The notes: a model not told the origin generated them from the sequence alone. A DNA stretch of 64,000 bases from UBA1189 sp964570685 (GCA_964570685.1 CAZMZC010000008.1:1-64000), one strand, 5' to 3'. Counted from the first letter of the stretch, positions 44,081 to 53,299 are shown. Translations and numbers: made by a program.

Positions 44081-44374
44081 TCAAATGGTCTTTTCTACAT
44101 TCCACACGAAAGCGCGGAGGCCGAGGCGCTCGGTCTCAAGGTCGATGCGGTGCAGTTCTTCGAGCAGCGGGTCTACCTGTTCGTCACGTACTACAGTTAA
44201 GATTGCTGAGCACATAGAAGGCCAGGCGTGGCTTCCATAGTGCGGTTCACCAGTCTTGCTGCCGCGCCCCTGAATTTGGGGAAACATGGAGAAACCGCGA
44301 CAGTTGAAGTGGTCGAGTGTGAAGAGTATCTTCTCTTGGTATGCCTGGTCATAGGCTATAAATACAGATTTCAT
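44081..44374 (-). CDS. PG0541-type transporter-associated protein
   Basis: 97 residues with an RGFSMFPQIQGRGSKTGEPH block and a ferredoxin-like/P-II-like pattern, matching the small proteins that accompany RND pumps in Bacteroidota (PG0541 group). It is the last gene of the tetR-tolC-MFP-RND run, 119 nt after the pump gene. The role is unproven, possibly sensing or regulation of the pump. The gap before it holds AATTCTGAATT-type filler repeats (44389-44416, 44465-44485). Confidence 0.8.
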   Translation of the reverse strand: MKSVFIAYDQAYQEKILFTLDHFNCRGFSMFPQIQGRGSKTGEPHYGSHAWPSMCSAILTVVRDEQVDPLLEELHRIDLETERLGLRAFVWNVEKTI

Positions 44375-44493
44375 ATCCTTGGATTCTAAATTATGAATTT
44401 TGAATTCTGAATCATGAATTTGCCCCGAGTCGTACTCTTCAGAGAATATCGCCTTGGCAATGAATCCACAATTCAGAATTCAGAATTAAGTTA

Positions 44494-47400
44494 TCATTTC
44501 TTACTCTTAATCATCGTCTCTTTATTCTCTGCCCAATAAGCATCGAGCTCAATCTGCTTGCGGTGTGCACGGCGCTTGCGCTTGATGATGATACCGGTGA
44601 AGGTACAGTAGAGTGAGGGTACGAGCACGAGGGTGAGGATGGTAGAGATGGTGAGACCTCCGATAACGGAGATACCCAGCGGCTTCCACATCTCAGAGCC
44701 TTCGCCCGAGTCTACAGCCATAGGCACCATACCGAGGATGGTGGTAAGCGTGGTCATCAATACGGGACGCAGACGGCTCTTGGCAGCAGCGATAGAGGCT
44801 TGGATGGCACCCATACCACGCTCGCGGCACAGCTTGGTGTAGTCGATGAGCACAATACCGTTCTTCACCACAATACCGAAGAGCATAATACATCCCATGA
44901 GGCTCATCACGTTGAGGTTGGTGCCTGTCAAAGCCAAAGCGAGGATTACACCGGCAATGGAGAGGGGCACGGCAGTGATGATGATGAAGGGGTCGGAGAA
45001 TGACTCGAACTGAGCGGCCAACACGATGAACACGAGCAGGATGATGAGTACACCCAGCACGCCGAGGTCGGAGAATGATTCCTGCTGGTCCTCGAAGTCA
45101 CCGGCAAGCTGCACGTTGATACCCAAGGGGATGTCCATATCCTTGATGATTTGGTTACCGGCAGCAACAATCTCACCCATAGGCACACCTGCATTGACGA
45201 TGGCCTTGACGGTATTGACACGCTCGCGGTCCTTACGCTCGATACTGGGCGGTGTGAAACGCTCTACTACGGTACCTACATCCTTGATGCGCACGGCTGT
45301 GCCGCCTGTACCATAGATGAGAATGTTCTCGATATCCTCGATGCTGGTACGATACTCGGGGGCATAGCGCACCTTGATGTAGTGCTCGTCGCCATCTTCA
45401 CGGTAGTACGATGCGGTGGAGCCATTGATACGGTTGCGCAGATAGGTGGCTGCTGTGCTCACGTTGAGTCCGTGGCGAGCCAGTTTCTCACGGTCAAAGT
45501 CGACCTGTATCTCGGGCTGGTAATCGGAGCGGCTGATACGCACCTCACTGACACCGGGGTTCTTCATCAGTTCGCGACGCAGTTCGCGTGCCACCTTGTC
45601 GGTAGCATCGAAGTCGTAGCCGTAGATCTCGAAGTCGATGGATGACTGTCCACCCATACCCGAGTTACCGCCGGCACTTACGGTATACTTCTCAATCTCG
45701 GGATAGCTGTTGAGGTCGGCACGAACGAGCTCACCAATCTCAAAGAGGGTGCGCTCACGCTCATCGGGATCGACAAGAGTGATGTTGAATGAGCCGATGT
45801 GACTACCGTTGTCCTGCATAGAGGCGAAGGTGTTGTCCTCGCTGGCCTGGCCAACGGTGTAGTTGACTACGCGAGCCTCTTCCTTAAAGTCCTTCATCCA
45901 CTTTTCGGCCAGTTCCTTGGTAATCTCGTGAGTGCGCTCGGTGCGGGTACCTACGGGCATATAGAGCTTCACGGTCATACGGCTGTCGTCCGATGAGGGG
46001 AAGAACTCGACGCCCACGAACTTGAACGTATAGAAGCAGGCGACACCAATCACAATACAAATACCCAGCACCCATCCGCGATGACGCACGGCCTTGTCGA
46101 TAAAGCGCGCGTACCAAGCATCAAGTCCGTCGAGGGCATGCTCAATAGGTACATAGAAGGTATTGTAGAACTTGCTGTGTTTCTTCTTCAGTCGCAACAT
46201 CTGCGAGCAGAGCATCGGGGTAAGCGTCAAGGCGGCTACGGTAGACACGGTGAGGATAACACACATCATCCAACCCACCTGCTTGAACATCATACCCATC
46301 TGTCCGCCCACGAGCGTCATAGGGAAGAACACAGCAATCATCGTCAACGTAGAGGCCACCACGGAGATAGCCACCTCATTGGTTGCGTGGATAGCCGCCT
46401 GCTTGGGGTCAGAGCCGCGCTCGATATGCGTGGTCACATTCTCCAATACCACGATAGCATCGTCCACCACCATACCGATGGCGATAGAGAGACAGGCGAG
46501 CGACATCATATTGAACGAACCATCCGTAATGGCCAGATAGATGAACGAAGCCACCAACGATATAGGGATGGTAATCGCAATAACGAACGTAGCACGCCAG
46601 CGTCCGAGGAAGAGGAACACCACGATAACCACGAAGAGCACAGCGTAGAATACCGTCTCGGCCAAACCACCGATAGAGTTCTCGATGTTTTCCGAAGTGT
46701 TGGCCACGAGGCCAATCTTCACGTCAGAGGGCAGGTTTTCCTGCAGCTTGGGAAGCATCTCAAGCACCTTGTTGGAGATTTCCACCGAGTTGGCTCCCGA
46801 CTGCTTCTGCACCACGATGGTAGCACCGCGCACGCCGTTGGTATAGGTCATCTGTCCGCGCTCCTGAATGGTATCGACCACTTCGGCTACATCGCGCAGG
46901 TAGATGTCGCTACCGCCGATAGAGGCTACGACGATGTTCTCCATCTCCTTGGGGTCCTTGAACTCACCCTCCACGCGGAGCGGATAGGTCTCGTTACCGA
47001 TGTCGAACGAGCCACCGGGGATGTTCATGTTCTCAGCCGAAATCATCTGGCTGATGGCCTCGATGCTGAGGTTATACGCCTCCAGCTTCACGGGGTCGCA
47101 ATAAACATATATCTCGCGCTCGGCAGCACCACCGATAGACACCGAGCCCACACCGGGGATACGTGCCAAGGGGTTGGCTACGTTATCGTCGAGAATTTTG
47201 TAGAGTCCGTTGGTCGACTGGTCGGCCTGCACCGAGAGAATCATGATAGGCATCATGTCGGAGTCGAACTTGAAGATGACGGGCGTACTCACCGCATCGG
47301 GCAGCGCCGACGAAATCATGTCGAGCTTGTCGCGCACGTCGTTGGTGAGGTCGTCGATGTCGTGTCCGAACTCAAATTCGAGGGTGATGAGCGAGAGGTT

Positions 47401-47658
47401 CTCCGACGAACGGGAGGTGATGTGCTTGAGGTTAGCCACCGAGTTGAGCGTACTCTCCAAGGGACGTGTCACATTGTTTTCAATATCCGACGCACTGGCA
47501 CCCGAATAGGAGGTCATTACCATAATGACATTACCTTCCATCTTGGGGTACAAGTCGACGGGAAGTTTGGTGGCCGAGAACACGCCAAACACCACGATAG
47601 CGGCGAAGACGAGCGCAGTCATAATCGGTCGTTTGACCGAACCTTCATATAAACTCAT
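44494..47658 (-). CDS. RND efflux pump, inner-membrane permease (AcrB/MdtB-like)
   Basis: 1054 residues from ATG 47658 (MSLYEGSVKRPIMTALVFAA); an upstream ATG at 47703 would translate CCCCTCT/GGGGGAG repeat DNA and is rejected. Twelve membrane helices in two halves with two large periplasmic loops. Proton-relay aspartates sit in GMVVDDAIVVLENVTTHIE, the motif of helix 4. It pumps drugs or toxic compounds out through the TolC-type channel encoded in the same operon. Confidence 0.95.
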   Translation of the reverse strand: MSLYEGSVKRPIMTALVFAAIVVFGVFSATKLPVDLYPKMEGNVIMVMTSYSGASASDIENNVTRPLESTLNSVANLKHITSRSSENLSLITLEFEFGHDIDDLTNDVRDKLDMISSALPDAVSTPVIFKFDSDMMPIMILSVQADQSTNGLYKILDDNVANPLARIPGVGSVSIGGAAEREIYVYCDPVKLEAYNLSIEAISQMISAENMNIPGGSFDIGNETYPLRVEGEFKDPKEMENIVVASIGGSDIYLRDVAEVVDTIQERGQMTYTNGVRGATIVVQKQSGANSVEISNKVLEMLPKLQENLPSDVKIGLVANTSENIENSIGGLAETVFYAVLFVVIVVFLFLGRWRATFVIAITIPISLVASFIYLAITDGSFNMMSLACLSIAIGMVVDDAIVVLENVTTHIERGSDPKQAAIHATNEVAISVVASTLTMIAVFFPMTLVGGQMGMMFKQVGWMMCVILTVSTVAALTLTPMLCSQMLRLKKKHSKFYNTFYVPIEHALDGLDAWYARFIDKAVRHRGWVLGICIVIGVACFYTFKFVGVEFFPSSDDSRMTVKLYMPVGTRTERTHEITKELAEKWMKDFKEEARVVNYTVGQASEDNTFASMQDNGSHIGSFNITLVDPDERERTLFEIGELVRADLNSYPEIEKYTVSAGGNSGMGGQSSIDFEIYGYDFDATDKVARELRRELMKNPGVSEVRISRSDYQPEIQVDFDREKLARHGLNVSTAATYLRNRINGSTASYYREDGDEHYIKVRYAPEYRTSIEDIENILIYGTGGTAVRIKDVGTVVERFTPPSIERKDRERVNTVKAIVNAGVPMGEIVAAGNQIIKDMDIPLGINVQLAGDFEDQQESFSDLGVLGVLIILLVFIVLAAQFESFSDPFIIITAVPLSIAGVILALALTGTNLNVMSLMGCIMLFGIVVKNGIVLIDYTKLCRERGMGAIQASIAAAKSRLRPVLMTTLTTILGMVPMAVDSGEGSEMWKPLGISVIGGLTISTILTLVLVPSLYCTFTGIIIKRKRRAHRKQIELDAYWAENKETMIKSKK

Positions 47659-47667
47659 AATAATCTG

Positions 47668-47804
47668 GGCCCCCTCTAACTCCCCCAAGGGGGAGGATTC
47701 CAAATACCTCGAGAGAGTTAGTGAAGGACTTTTTTATTCTTGTTAATTTTCTTTATTCTTCAATGCCTCTATATCTTCCCTCCTTGGGAGGGATTAGGGG
47801 AGCC
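47668..47804. repeat. G/C-rich filler repeats between pump and adaptor genes
   Basis: CCCCTCTAACTCCCCCAAGG with GGGAGGATT at 47670-47699, and CCTCCTTGGGAGGGATTAGG at 47779-47798, flank an AT-rich stretch. Same family as at 39131-39278 and 52515-52635. Confidence 0.65.
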
Positions 47805-48827
47805 TCATTTTTCTACATTCACCTCTACGCCATCAGTAAGGCGGCTCTGCCCGGCTACGACGATGGTGGCACCATCGGGGATACCGCCCAGAAGTTCATA
47901 GGCATCGCCGAGGCGCTGGCCCAGCTCTACCTTCACGTAGCTTACCTTACCATGATTATATACGTATACGAAGCGCTCGCCTGAGCCGGGCTGTTTGATG
48001 ATGGCGATATCGGGTACTACTACGTGCTCTTCGGTACCGAAGTTGAGCTGTGCACGGGCGAACATTCCGGGGCGTACCTTCTCGTCGCTGTTCGTGAGCG
48101 TAAGTTCCACGGGGAAAGTATGCGTGGAGGCATTGATTGTGGGGTATTTGAGCGATACGGTAGCGGTGAACTTCTCGCCAGGCAGGGCATCGAGGGTGAT
48201 GATGGCCTTGTCGCCCTTGTTCACCTTAGAGTAGTAGTTCTCCGATACGTTGACGAGCAACTTCACCGGGCGAATCTGCTCAACGGTGAGGATGGCAGCA
48301 CCGGCATACAGGTCGCCATTGTCATAGTTGCGTGCAGTGACGATACCGTCGACGGGGCTCAAGAGCTGGGTATTCTCCATGATGTTGTTGTATTGGCTTT
48401 CCAACACCTCGAGCGACATCTTCATGTTGTCAAACTCAGCCTTCGATACACCGCCTACGGCGTAGAGCTCCTTCACGCGAGCGAAGTCAACCTTCTGGTT
48501 CTCAATCTGTAAGGTCAACTGTTGCAGGTTGGCAGCATCCATTTGCACGAGCTTCTGTCCTTTGCGTACGTGGTCGCCCACCTCTACAAATATCTTGTTG
48601 ATACGACCGGGAGCCTGAGGCGCGATATTGTTCTTCACCTCGGCCTGTACGGTACCTGCATAGTCGCGCACCTGATCTACGGGGCGCACTGCCACCTTAG
48701 CCACCTTCACGGCGGGCTTCACCTCTTCGGTTTCGACGGCAGTCTGTGTTGTCTGACTCTTGCCGCCACAAGCAGCCAACAACACGGTCAGGGTCATGGC
48801 TGCCAACGAGAATGCTTTTCTTTTCAT
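47805..48827 (-). CDS. RND efflux periplasmic adaptor (membrane-fusion) protein
   Basis: 340-residue lipoprotein (LLAACGG, Cys about 20). HlyD/AcrA layout: lipoyl-like halves (IAPQAPGRINKIFVEVGDHV and TQLLSPVDGIVTARNYDNGD), an alpha-hairpin between them (about 105-155), and beta-barrel and membrane-proximal domains. It connects the pump to the outer-membrane channel. A four-unit 22-bp array lies 76 nt upstream of its start, with no TAnnTTTG box between, so it may be read through from tolC. Confidence 0.93.
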   Translation of the reverse strand: MKRKAFSLAAMTLTVLLAACGGKSQTTQTAVETEEVKPAVKVAKVAVRPVDQVRDYAGTVQAEVKNNIAPQAPGRINKIFVEVGDHVRKGQKLVQMDAANLQQLTLQIENQKVDFARVKELYAVGGVSKAEFDNMKMSLEVLESQYNNIMENTQLLSPVDGIVTARNYDNGDLYAGAAILTVEQIRPVKLLVNVSENYYSKVNKGDKAIITLDALPGEKFTATVSLKYPTINASTHTFPVELTLTNSDEKVRPGMFARAQLNFGTEEHVVVPDIAIIKQPGSGERFVYVYNHGKVSYVKVELGQRLGDAYELLGGIPDGATIVVAGQSRLTDGVEVNVEK

Positions 48828-48902
48828 CTTATATATATGTTTTGTTTGATTTTTATTTCTTGGGAGTTAAGGAATTCTGATTGCTGTAACCTGCTATTGG
48901 AA

Positions 48903-48990
48903 ATTTTCACACCTGTGAAAAAACTTTATCGCACCTGTGAAAATAATTTTTCATAACTATGAAAAAATTTTTTCACTTCGATGAAAATCC
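48903..48990. repeat. Four palindromic operators with exact 22-bp period
   Basis: Units 48903-48924, 48925-48946, 48947-48968 and 48969-48990 each have the form TTTTCA-N6-TGAAAA: TTTTCACACCTGTGAAAA, TTATCGCACCTGTGAAAA, TTTTCATAACTATGAAAA and TTTTCACTTCGATGAAAA. Dyad centres fall at 48912.5, 48934.5, 48956.5 and 48978.5. The array fills the tolC-adaptor gap and probably binds a dimeric regulator on one DNA face, or forms serial hairpins in the transcript. Confidence 0.85.
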
Positions 48991-49036
48991 TTGCAAAAGC
49001 CTAATAGCTGTGTCCGCAATAAAACCCTTTTCGCAA

Positions 49037-50380
49037 TTACTCTCTTACGTATTCCTTTCCCTGCAGCTTATCCAAGTCGGCCTTGGCACTCAGATAATCG
49101 AAAATCGACTGTGCATAGGTGAGCTGAGCCTGTGTGAGTGCCACCTCGGCGCTGTTGAGTTCGAGGATGGTGCCGCGTCCCACTTCGTAGAGTTTCTCTG
49201 CGATGGCCCGTCCCTTCTCAGCCTGTGTGATGGCCTCCTTGTTGCTCGATACCTGCTCGGCGCTGGCCGCCATGCTATTAAGGTAGCTCTGCTGCTGCAT
49301 GGCAAGCTGGCGTGCGGTATAGTCACGGTTCTGCATCAGCTGGCTGATTTGTATGTTGGTCTTCTTCACGTTCGAGAAGTTGCTGTATTTGAACAGGGGG
49401 ATGCTCACGCTGAGTGACAGGTTGCTGTAGGGATTCCAATTATACTCCTTGAACTTGAAGTCGCTGGCCATGCAGGTGTACATATAGTTGAATTGTAGTG
49501 CCACCACCGGAAGGAAGTTCTGCTTGTTGAGCGTGAGGGTCTGCTGCAGCATCTTCACATTCATGTCCAACTGCTTCAGGGTGCTGTTCTCCTTGAGTGA
49601 GCTGGTGTCGGCAGTGAGCACACCGGCATACACATTCTCCTCATAATCCTTGAGGCTTCCGATAAGTTCAAATTCCGTCTCAGGATCAATGTTCATCAGC
49701 ACCAGCAACTGGAGCTTCGACAAATCTACCGCATTGCGTGTCGAGATGACCGAAGGCTGCAGGTTGCGCATCTGTACTTCTGCACTGATTTTGTCGAACT
49801 CACTTGCCCGTCCCTGCTCATATTTGGCATTCACTACGCGGAAGTTCTCCTCGCTCTGCGCGAAGCTTTTCTGTAATACCTCGTAACTGTCCTGCGCCAA
49901 GAGTGTCTGGTAGAAGGCCTTGGTCACTTGGTTGACGAGGTCCTGCTTCGATGATCGTGCCTGCTCTACGGCCAGTGCCACATCGGTCTTGGTCAGCTTC
50001 ATGCTCTTGTAGAGCGTGGGCGCGAAAATGGGCAGGCTTACGGTGATGCCGCCTTGGTACGAGTTCGGAATACCCACCTTGAAGCTTTGCGTTCCCATTC
50101 CCGGCATATCCATAACCATTGTCTGCTTCTCAATGGTACGGGTGTATGCCCCGGACAGTGAAGCCTCGGGCAGCAGTCCCAACGCCGTCTCCTTGTTGGT
50201 GATTTTTTTCAATTGCACTGTCTGTTCCGCCACCTGGATAGTGGGGTTGTCGCTGAGGGCAATCTCTATCGCTTGCTCCAGCGTCAGTGCCAACTTCTCC
50301 TGTGCCATGGCACCCAAAGCGCATAGGCAGAGGATGGTCATCATTATCGGCCGTTTGCCGACAGTACGCATCTTTTTCAT
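49037..50380 (-). CDS. TolC-family outer-membrane efflux protein
   Basis: 447 residues with a signal peptide (about 12-26, LCALGAMAQ). Two related OEP repeats (LTLEQAIEIALSDNPTIQVA near the N terminus; YEVGRGTILELNSAEVALTQ near the C terminus) and long coiled-coil stretches, as in trimeric channel proteins. Second gene of the efflux operon, 29 nt after tetR. Confidence 0.93.
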   Translation of the reverse strand: MKKMRTVGKRPIMMTILCLCALGAMAQEKLALTLEQAIEIALSDNPTIQVAEQTVQLKKITNKETALGLLPEASLSGAYTRTIEKQTMVMDMPGMGTQSFKVGIPNSYQGGITVSLPIFAPTLYKSMKLTKTDVALAVEQARSSKQDLVNQVTKAFYQTLLAQDSYEVLQKSFAQSEENFRVVNAKYEQGRASEFDKISAEVQMRNLQPSVISTRNAVDLSKLQLLVLMNIDPETEFELIGSLKDYEENVYAGVLTADTSSLKENSTLKQLDMNVKMLQQTLTLNKQNFLPVVALQFNYMYTCMASDFKFKEYNWNPYSNLSLSVSIPLFKYSNFSNVKKTNIQISQLMQNRDYTARQLAMQQQSYLNSMAASAEQVSSNKEAITQAEKGRAIAEKLYEVGRGTILELNSAEVALTQAQLTYAQSIFDYLSAKADLDKLQGKEYVRE

Positions 50381-50409
50381 TTCTTTGTTTTTTGCTTAAA
50401 AAACTATTA

Positions 50410-51015
50410 TTATTTCCACTGTTTTATAATCTCCAGTCCCTTATCGGTAGCCAGTCCGCGCAGCATCACCAGCACCACGGAGTCGTATATCACCTTGGGA
50501 GGATAGGTGCGTACCTCGGGGTTGATGAGTAGCTTGCCTATCTGAAAGCCGTCCTGTCTGAGGAACACCACGTAGTTGACGTCATCTCTCAGCAAACCCT
50601 CCTGCACTCCTGTCTGCAACCATTCTTCTATGTGCTCAGCAAGTTGCGAATGTATCTGCTCGAAGAAAGCCCGCACCTGAGGATAGCGTACCTGATCCAA
50701 GAAGAATAAAGGATGGCTCTCTCTACAATGTTCAATCACCCACTTGTAAAGTTTGAAAATCTGCTCCAGCACATTGTCGGAGTTCTCGATAATCTGAATC
50801 ACATTCTGATGAAAGGCGCAGGACGCAATTTTTACTACTTCGAGCAGCAACTCCTCCTTATCGGCAAAGAGCTCATACAGCGTCTTTTTGGATATGGAGA
50901 GTTCGCGTGCCACATCGTCCATACGCACCTGCTTCACGCCCTGTGCTTGAAACAATTGAGTGGCCGCATCAATAATGCGTTCGCGCAATTCTGCTCTATC
51001 CGTACTCTTTCCCAT
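50410..51015 (-). CDS. TetR-family regulator of the efflux operon
   Basis: 201 residues. The N-terminal helix-turn-helix (RIIDAATQLFQAQGVKQVRM, then ELSISKKTLYELFADKEELL) and an all-helical ligand domain are clear. It heads the tetR-tolC-adaptor-pump operon. A 39-bp dyad sits between the -33 and -7 elements of its own promoter, so it most likely represses the operon until an inducer binds. Confidence 0.93.
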   Translation of the reverse strand: MGKSTDRAELRERIIDAATQLFQAQGVKQVRMDDVARELSISKKTLYELFADKEELLLEVVKIASCAFHQNVIQIIENSDNVLEQIFKLYKWVIEHCRESHPLFFLDQVRYPQVRAFFEQIHSQLAEHIEEWLQTGVQEGLLRDDVNYVVFLRQDGFQIGKLLINPEVRTYPPKVIYDSVVLVMLRGLATDKGLEIIKQWK

Positions 51016-51037
51016 TACAATTATTCAAAATCGGGCA

Positions 51038-51067
51038 CAAAAATAGAGGAAACTTTTCGCACAGCAA
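51038..51067 (-). promoter_or_regulatory. Promoter of the tetR-efflux operon
   Basis: Minus strand TTG (51065-51067), 19 bp, TATTTTTG (51038-51045). Confidence 0.82.
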
Positions 51068-51081
51068 AAAGTTCCCTCTAT
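51043..51081. promoter_or_regulatory. 39-bp operator dyad in the tetR promoter
   Basis: ATAGAGGAAACTTTTCGC and GCAAAAAGTTCCCTCTAT are inverted copies around 51062, with two mismatches in the arms. The dyad spans the promoter spacer and touches both promoter elements, the classical position for TetR repression. Confidence 0.75.
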
Positions 51082-51150
51082 AATATAACACTATTTAATG
51101 ATTGAGAAAATATATTTGCACTTCGCAGTACTTCGGTTGTCCCGACCTAC

Positions 51151-51597
51151 TTACTCAGCCATCAACTTTTCCAAGAAGCTATTGAGATCTTCATCAAGTC
51201 CTTGTAAGAGACTATCAGTAACAAGCAGCGTATCATTATCCACCAAAAGAAGGTCGGCTATAGTTTCGCGTTCACCATCCACCAGCACGAAAGAGTAAGG
51301 CATCCATACAGCTAGACGCTCAAGGTCGCCCTCGACATTCACCTCTTGAATGGCAGTAGTCAGGTCGGCTCCTACAGCATCATAAAACGCCTCATCGGCA
51401 TAGCCTACCCACTCAGGCACGGCAACTTGTGCTATCTCTTCGTCATTGTCATTAAACACATACAAAGTGCCTTTTTCCCTGACAGGCATAAAATAGAAAT
51501 CGGTAGTCACCAATTGGTCTTCTTCGCCAGAATAGAGACGAACGATTTTCTGCAAAGCTTCGTGTAGCGCAGCTACGGATGTGGGAGCCAAATTCAT
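51151..51597 (-). CDS. Hypothetical acidic protein
   Basis: 148 residues, acidic, no signal peptide or membrane helix; alternating beta and helical segments (DFYFMPVREKGTLYVFNDND, RLAVWMPYSFVLVDGERE). No family recognised. Monocistronic by spacing. A -7 box TATATTTG (minus) is at 51619-51626, 22 nt before the start. Confidence 0.7.
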   Translation of the reverse strand: MNLAPTSVAALHEALQKIVRLYSGEEDQLVTTDFYFMPVREKGTLYVFNDNDEEIAQVAVPEWVGYADEAFYDAVGADLTTAIQEVNVEGDLERLAVWMPYSFVLVDGERETIADLLLVDNDTLLVTDSLLQGLDEDLNSFLEKLMAE

Positions 51598-51701
51598 ATG
51601 CTATTTCGTTTTATCAGGCAAATATAGGCATTATTTTCGAATATCACGCGCTTTTTACTGTTATTTTACGCCCAAATCAATCTACAATGACTCAGGCGAC
51701 C

Positions 51702-52805
51702 TTACTTGATTATTACCAGCAAGGCACCGAAGCCGTATTCGCGGAATGAGGCATCTTGGCTGATGCAGGAGCTATACTTGCTCTTCAGTTCCTTGAGCAA
51801 GGCGTTGCGCAACACGCCTTCTCCCTTGCCGTGGATGAACACGAGGCGCTGGTTTTTCTTGCCACGGTACTCGTCCATCGTCTTGCGGAAGACGTCGAGC
51901 TGGTAGTTAAGCATATCGCCACTCGTCATACCGTTGGTATTGTCGAGCAGTTCGTGGATATGGAGGTCTACCTCTATGGTGTTGTCGGCCTTTTGCTTGC
52001 GGGCGGGCTGGGGAGTATGGCGAGGACGGCTGTCTTCTTTCTTCTTCTGTAGCAACGCCTCCTTCAGGTCATCGGCCTCCACGTATACTTGGCGCACGGG
52101 ACGGTCGTCGCGCACAATATCGTATATCAAGGCGGGCTCGTCGAAGAAGGGGCTGTCGGTATTGAAGGTGTGTAGCTTGTAGAACTTCACCGTGTCGATG
52201 CGCAGTTCCACATCCACGGCAGGCTTCTTCATGTAGTTCTTCTCCTCCTTGAAGGCGATGAGCTGTAGGTTTATGCGCTCCAGTTCATTAAGCTGCTCTC
52301 GGCCAAACTCCTCGATGAAGAGCTTCGTGTTGGGCTCGATGATGCCCTGCGCCCGCAACTTCATGCCCCCTGCCGTGGGCGAGGCATAGAGGTACGCGAG
52401 GTAGTAGTTGCTATCGTTGACCAGGTAGGCCTCGAAGATGGTGGTGCTTATCTGCTTGATGTCGATGGGCACAAAGGCAAGGGCGACGTTGAGTTTCTCG
52501 CGACCGGGGACATCAAAGACCGGACGTCTCTCCAAGCCTCCCTCATTCCCCCCAAGTGGGGAAGTGACAGACTTGGGAGCAACCTTTTCCTCCCCCTTTG
52601 GGGAGCTGGAGGGGGCCGAGGCCCCCTTCACCGTCTTCTTCTCGAAGTTATACTCATTGGTATCGATCACCACACACTCACGGATGAGCATGGGGATGCT
52701 GAAACCATTCTCGTCCTCTACGAGTACGATGTCCTTACCTTGAAATCCTTTTACGATGCCGCCTCCCGTCTCGAAGAGGAAGCGTACTTTGTCTCCTATC
52801 TGCAT
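51702..52805 (-). CDS. DUF2027/Smr-domain protein
   Basis: 367 residues. The N-terminal ~55 form a small beta domain (IGDKVRFLFETGGGIVKGFQ), followed by the DUF2027 core (about 100-235). The C-terminal Smr domain (about 285-367) has VDLHIHELLDN and VFIHGKGEGVLRNALLKEL, the nuclease-like fold of MutS2/Smr proteins. The linker at about 59-98 (SAPSSSPKGEEKVAPKS, then SPLGGNEGGLE) is encoded by C/G-rich intergenic-type repeat DNA. It overlaps the upstream NUDIX gene by 10 nt. The role is probably on nucleic acid. Confidence 0.88.
   Translation of the reverse strand: MQIGDKVRFLFETGGGIVKGFQGKDIVLVEDENGFSIPMLIRECVVIDTNEYNFEKKTVKGASAPSSSPKGEEKVAPKSVTSPLGGNEGGLERRPVFDVPGREKLNVALAFVPIDIKQISTTIFEAYLVNDSNYYLAYLYASPTAGGMKLRAQGIIEPNTKLFIEEFGREQLNELERINLQLIAFKEEKNYMKKPAVDVELRIDTVKFYKLHTFNTDSPFFDEPALIYDIVRDDRPVRQVYVEADDLKEALLQKKKEDSRPRHTPQPARKQKADNTIEVDLHIHELLDNTNGMTSGDMLNYQLDVFRKTMDEYRGKKNQRLVFIHGKGEGVLRNALLKELKSKYSSCISQDASFREYGFGALLVIIK
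52515..52635 (-). repeat. C/G-rich filler repeat inside the DUF2027/Smr gene
   Basis: CCTCCCTCATTCCCCCCAAG with TGGGGAAG at 52539-52566, and CCCCCTTTGGGGAGCTGGAG with GGGGCC at 52593-52618, surround a short unique stretch. The same word family is found between genes at 39131-39278 and 47668-47804. Confidence 0.75.
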
Positions 52806-53299
52806 ATCTTTAATTTCAAAAATTCTTGTTCAAAGTTGGGTGTGAGCACACCCGTGCCTATCGCTTCACGCACCTCTCCGAGTGTCCAGAAACGGCCACC
52901 GTCGAGCTCGGCGCTGGGGTGTATCTCGCCTTCATACACCGTTTTATACACGTGTACCAACTCCTTTTCACGCTCCGACTCGAAGACGTAGCGCAGCAGA
53001 AACTCGGGCGCGAAATCCTCGATGCCCAGCTCCTCGCGCACTTCACGACGAAGTGCATCGGCAATCTCTTCGCCGTAATCCACGTGCCCGCCTACGGCCG
53101 TGTCCCACTTGCTGGGCTGGATATCTTTCCACAGGGGGCGTTGCTGAAGGTAGAGACGTCCCTCCGCGTCGAACACGTGCAGATGCACCACGGGGTGCAG
53201 GCGCTTGCTACCGTCGTGGCACTCGCCTCGGGTGGCACTGCCGATTACGTGGCCTTCTTCGTCGACGAGGGGGAAAAGTTCTTGGTTGTTGTCTTGCAT
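52796..53299 (-). CDS. NUDIX hydrolase
   Basis: 167 residues with a full NUDIX box, GHVDYGEEIADALRREVREE followed by LGI (about residues 70-92), preceded by a beta sheet (PVVHLHVFDAEGRLYLQQRP). The layout resembles the IPP-isomerase/YfcD-like subgroup (WDTAVGGHVDYGE); the substrate is not determinable. Middle gene of the queA-NUDIX-DUF2027 run. Confidence 0.9.
   Translation of the reverse strand: MQDNNQELFPLVDEEGHVIGSATRGECHDGSKRLHPVVHLHVFDAEGRLYLQQRPLWKDIQPSKWDTAVGGHVDYGEEIADALRREVREELGIEDFAPEFLLRYVFESEREKELVHVYKTVYEGEIHPSAELDGGRFWTLGEVREAIGTGVLTPNFEQEFLKLKICR

Noticed and set aside
46081..47652. Long open frame opposite the RND pump gene (523 codons), and similar long frames opposite rel, xseA, mnmA and groEL
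   Set aside because: They mirror strongly supported genes, have His/Arg/Val-rich unnatural composition, and match no family.
48903..48990. CRISPR array
   Set aside because: Units are contiguous 22-bp palindromes without unique spacers, and no cas genes are near. The same applies to 33842-33944.
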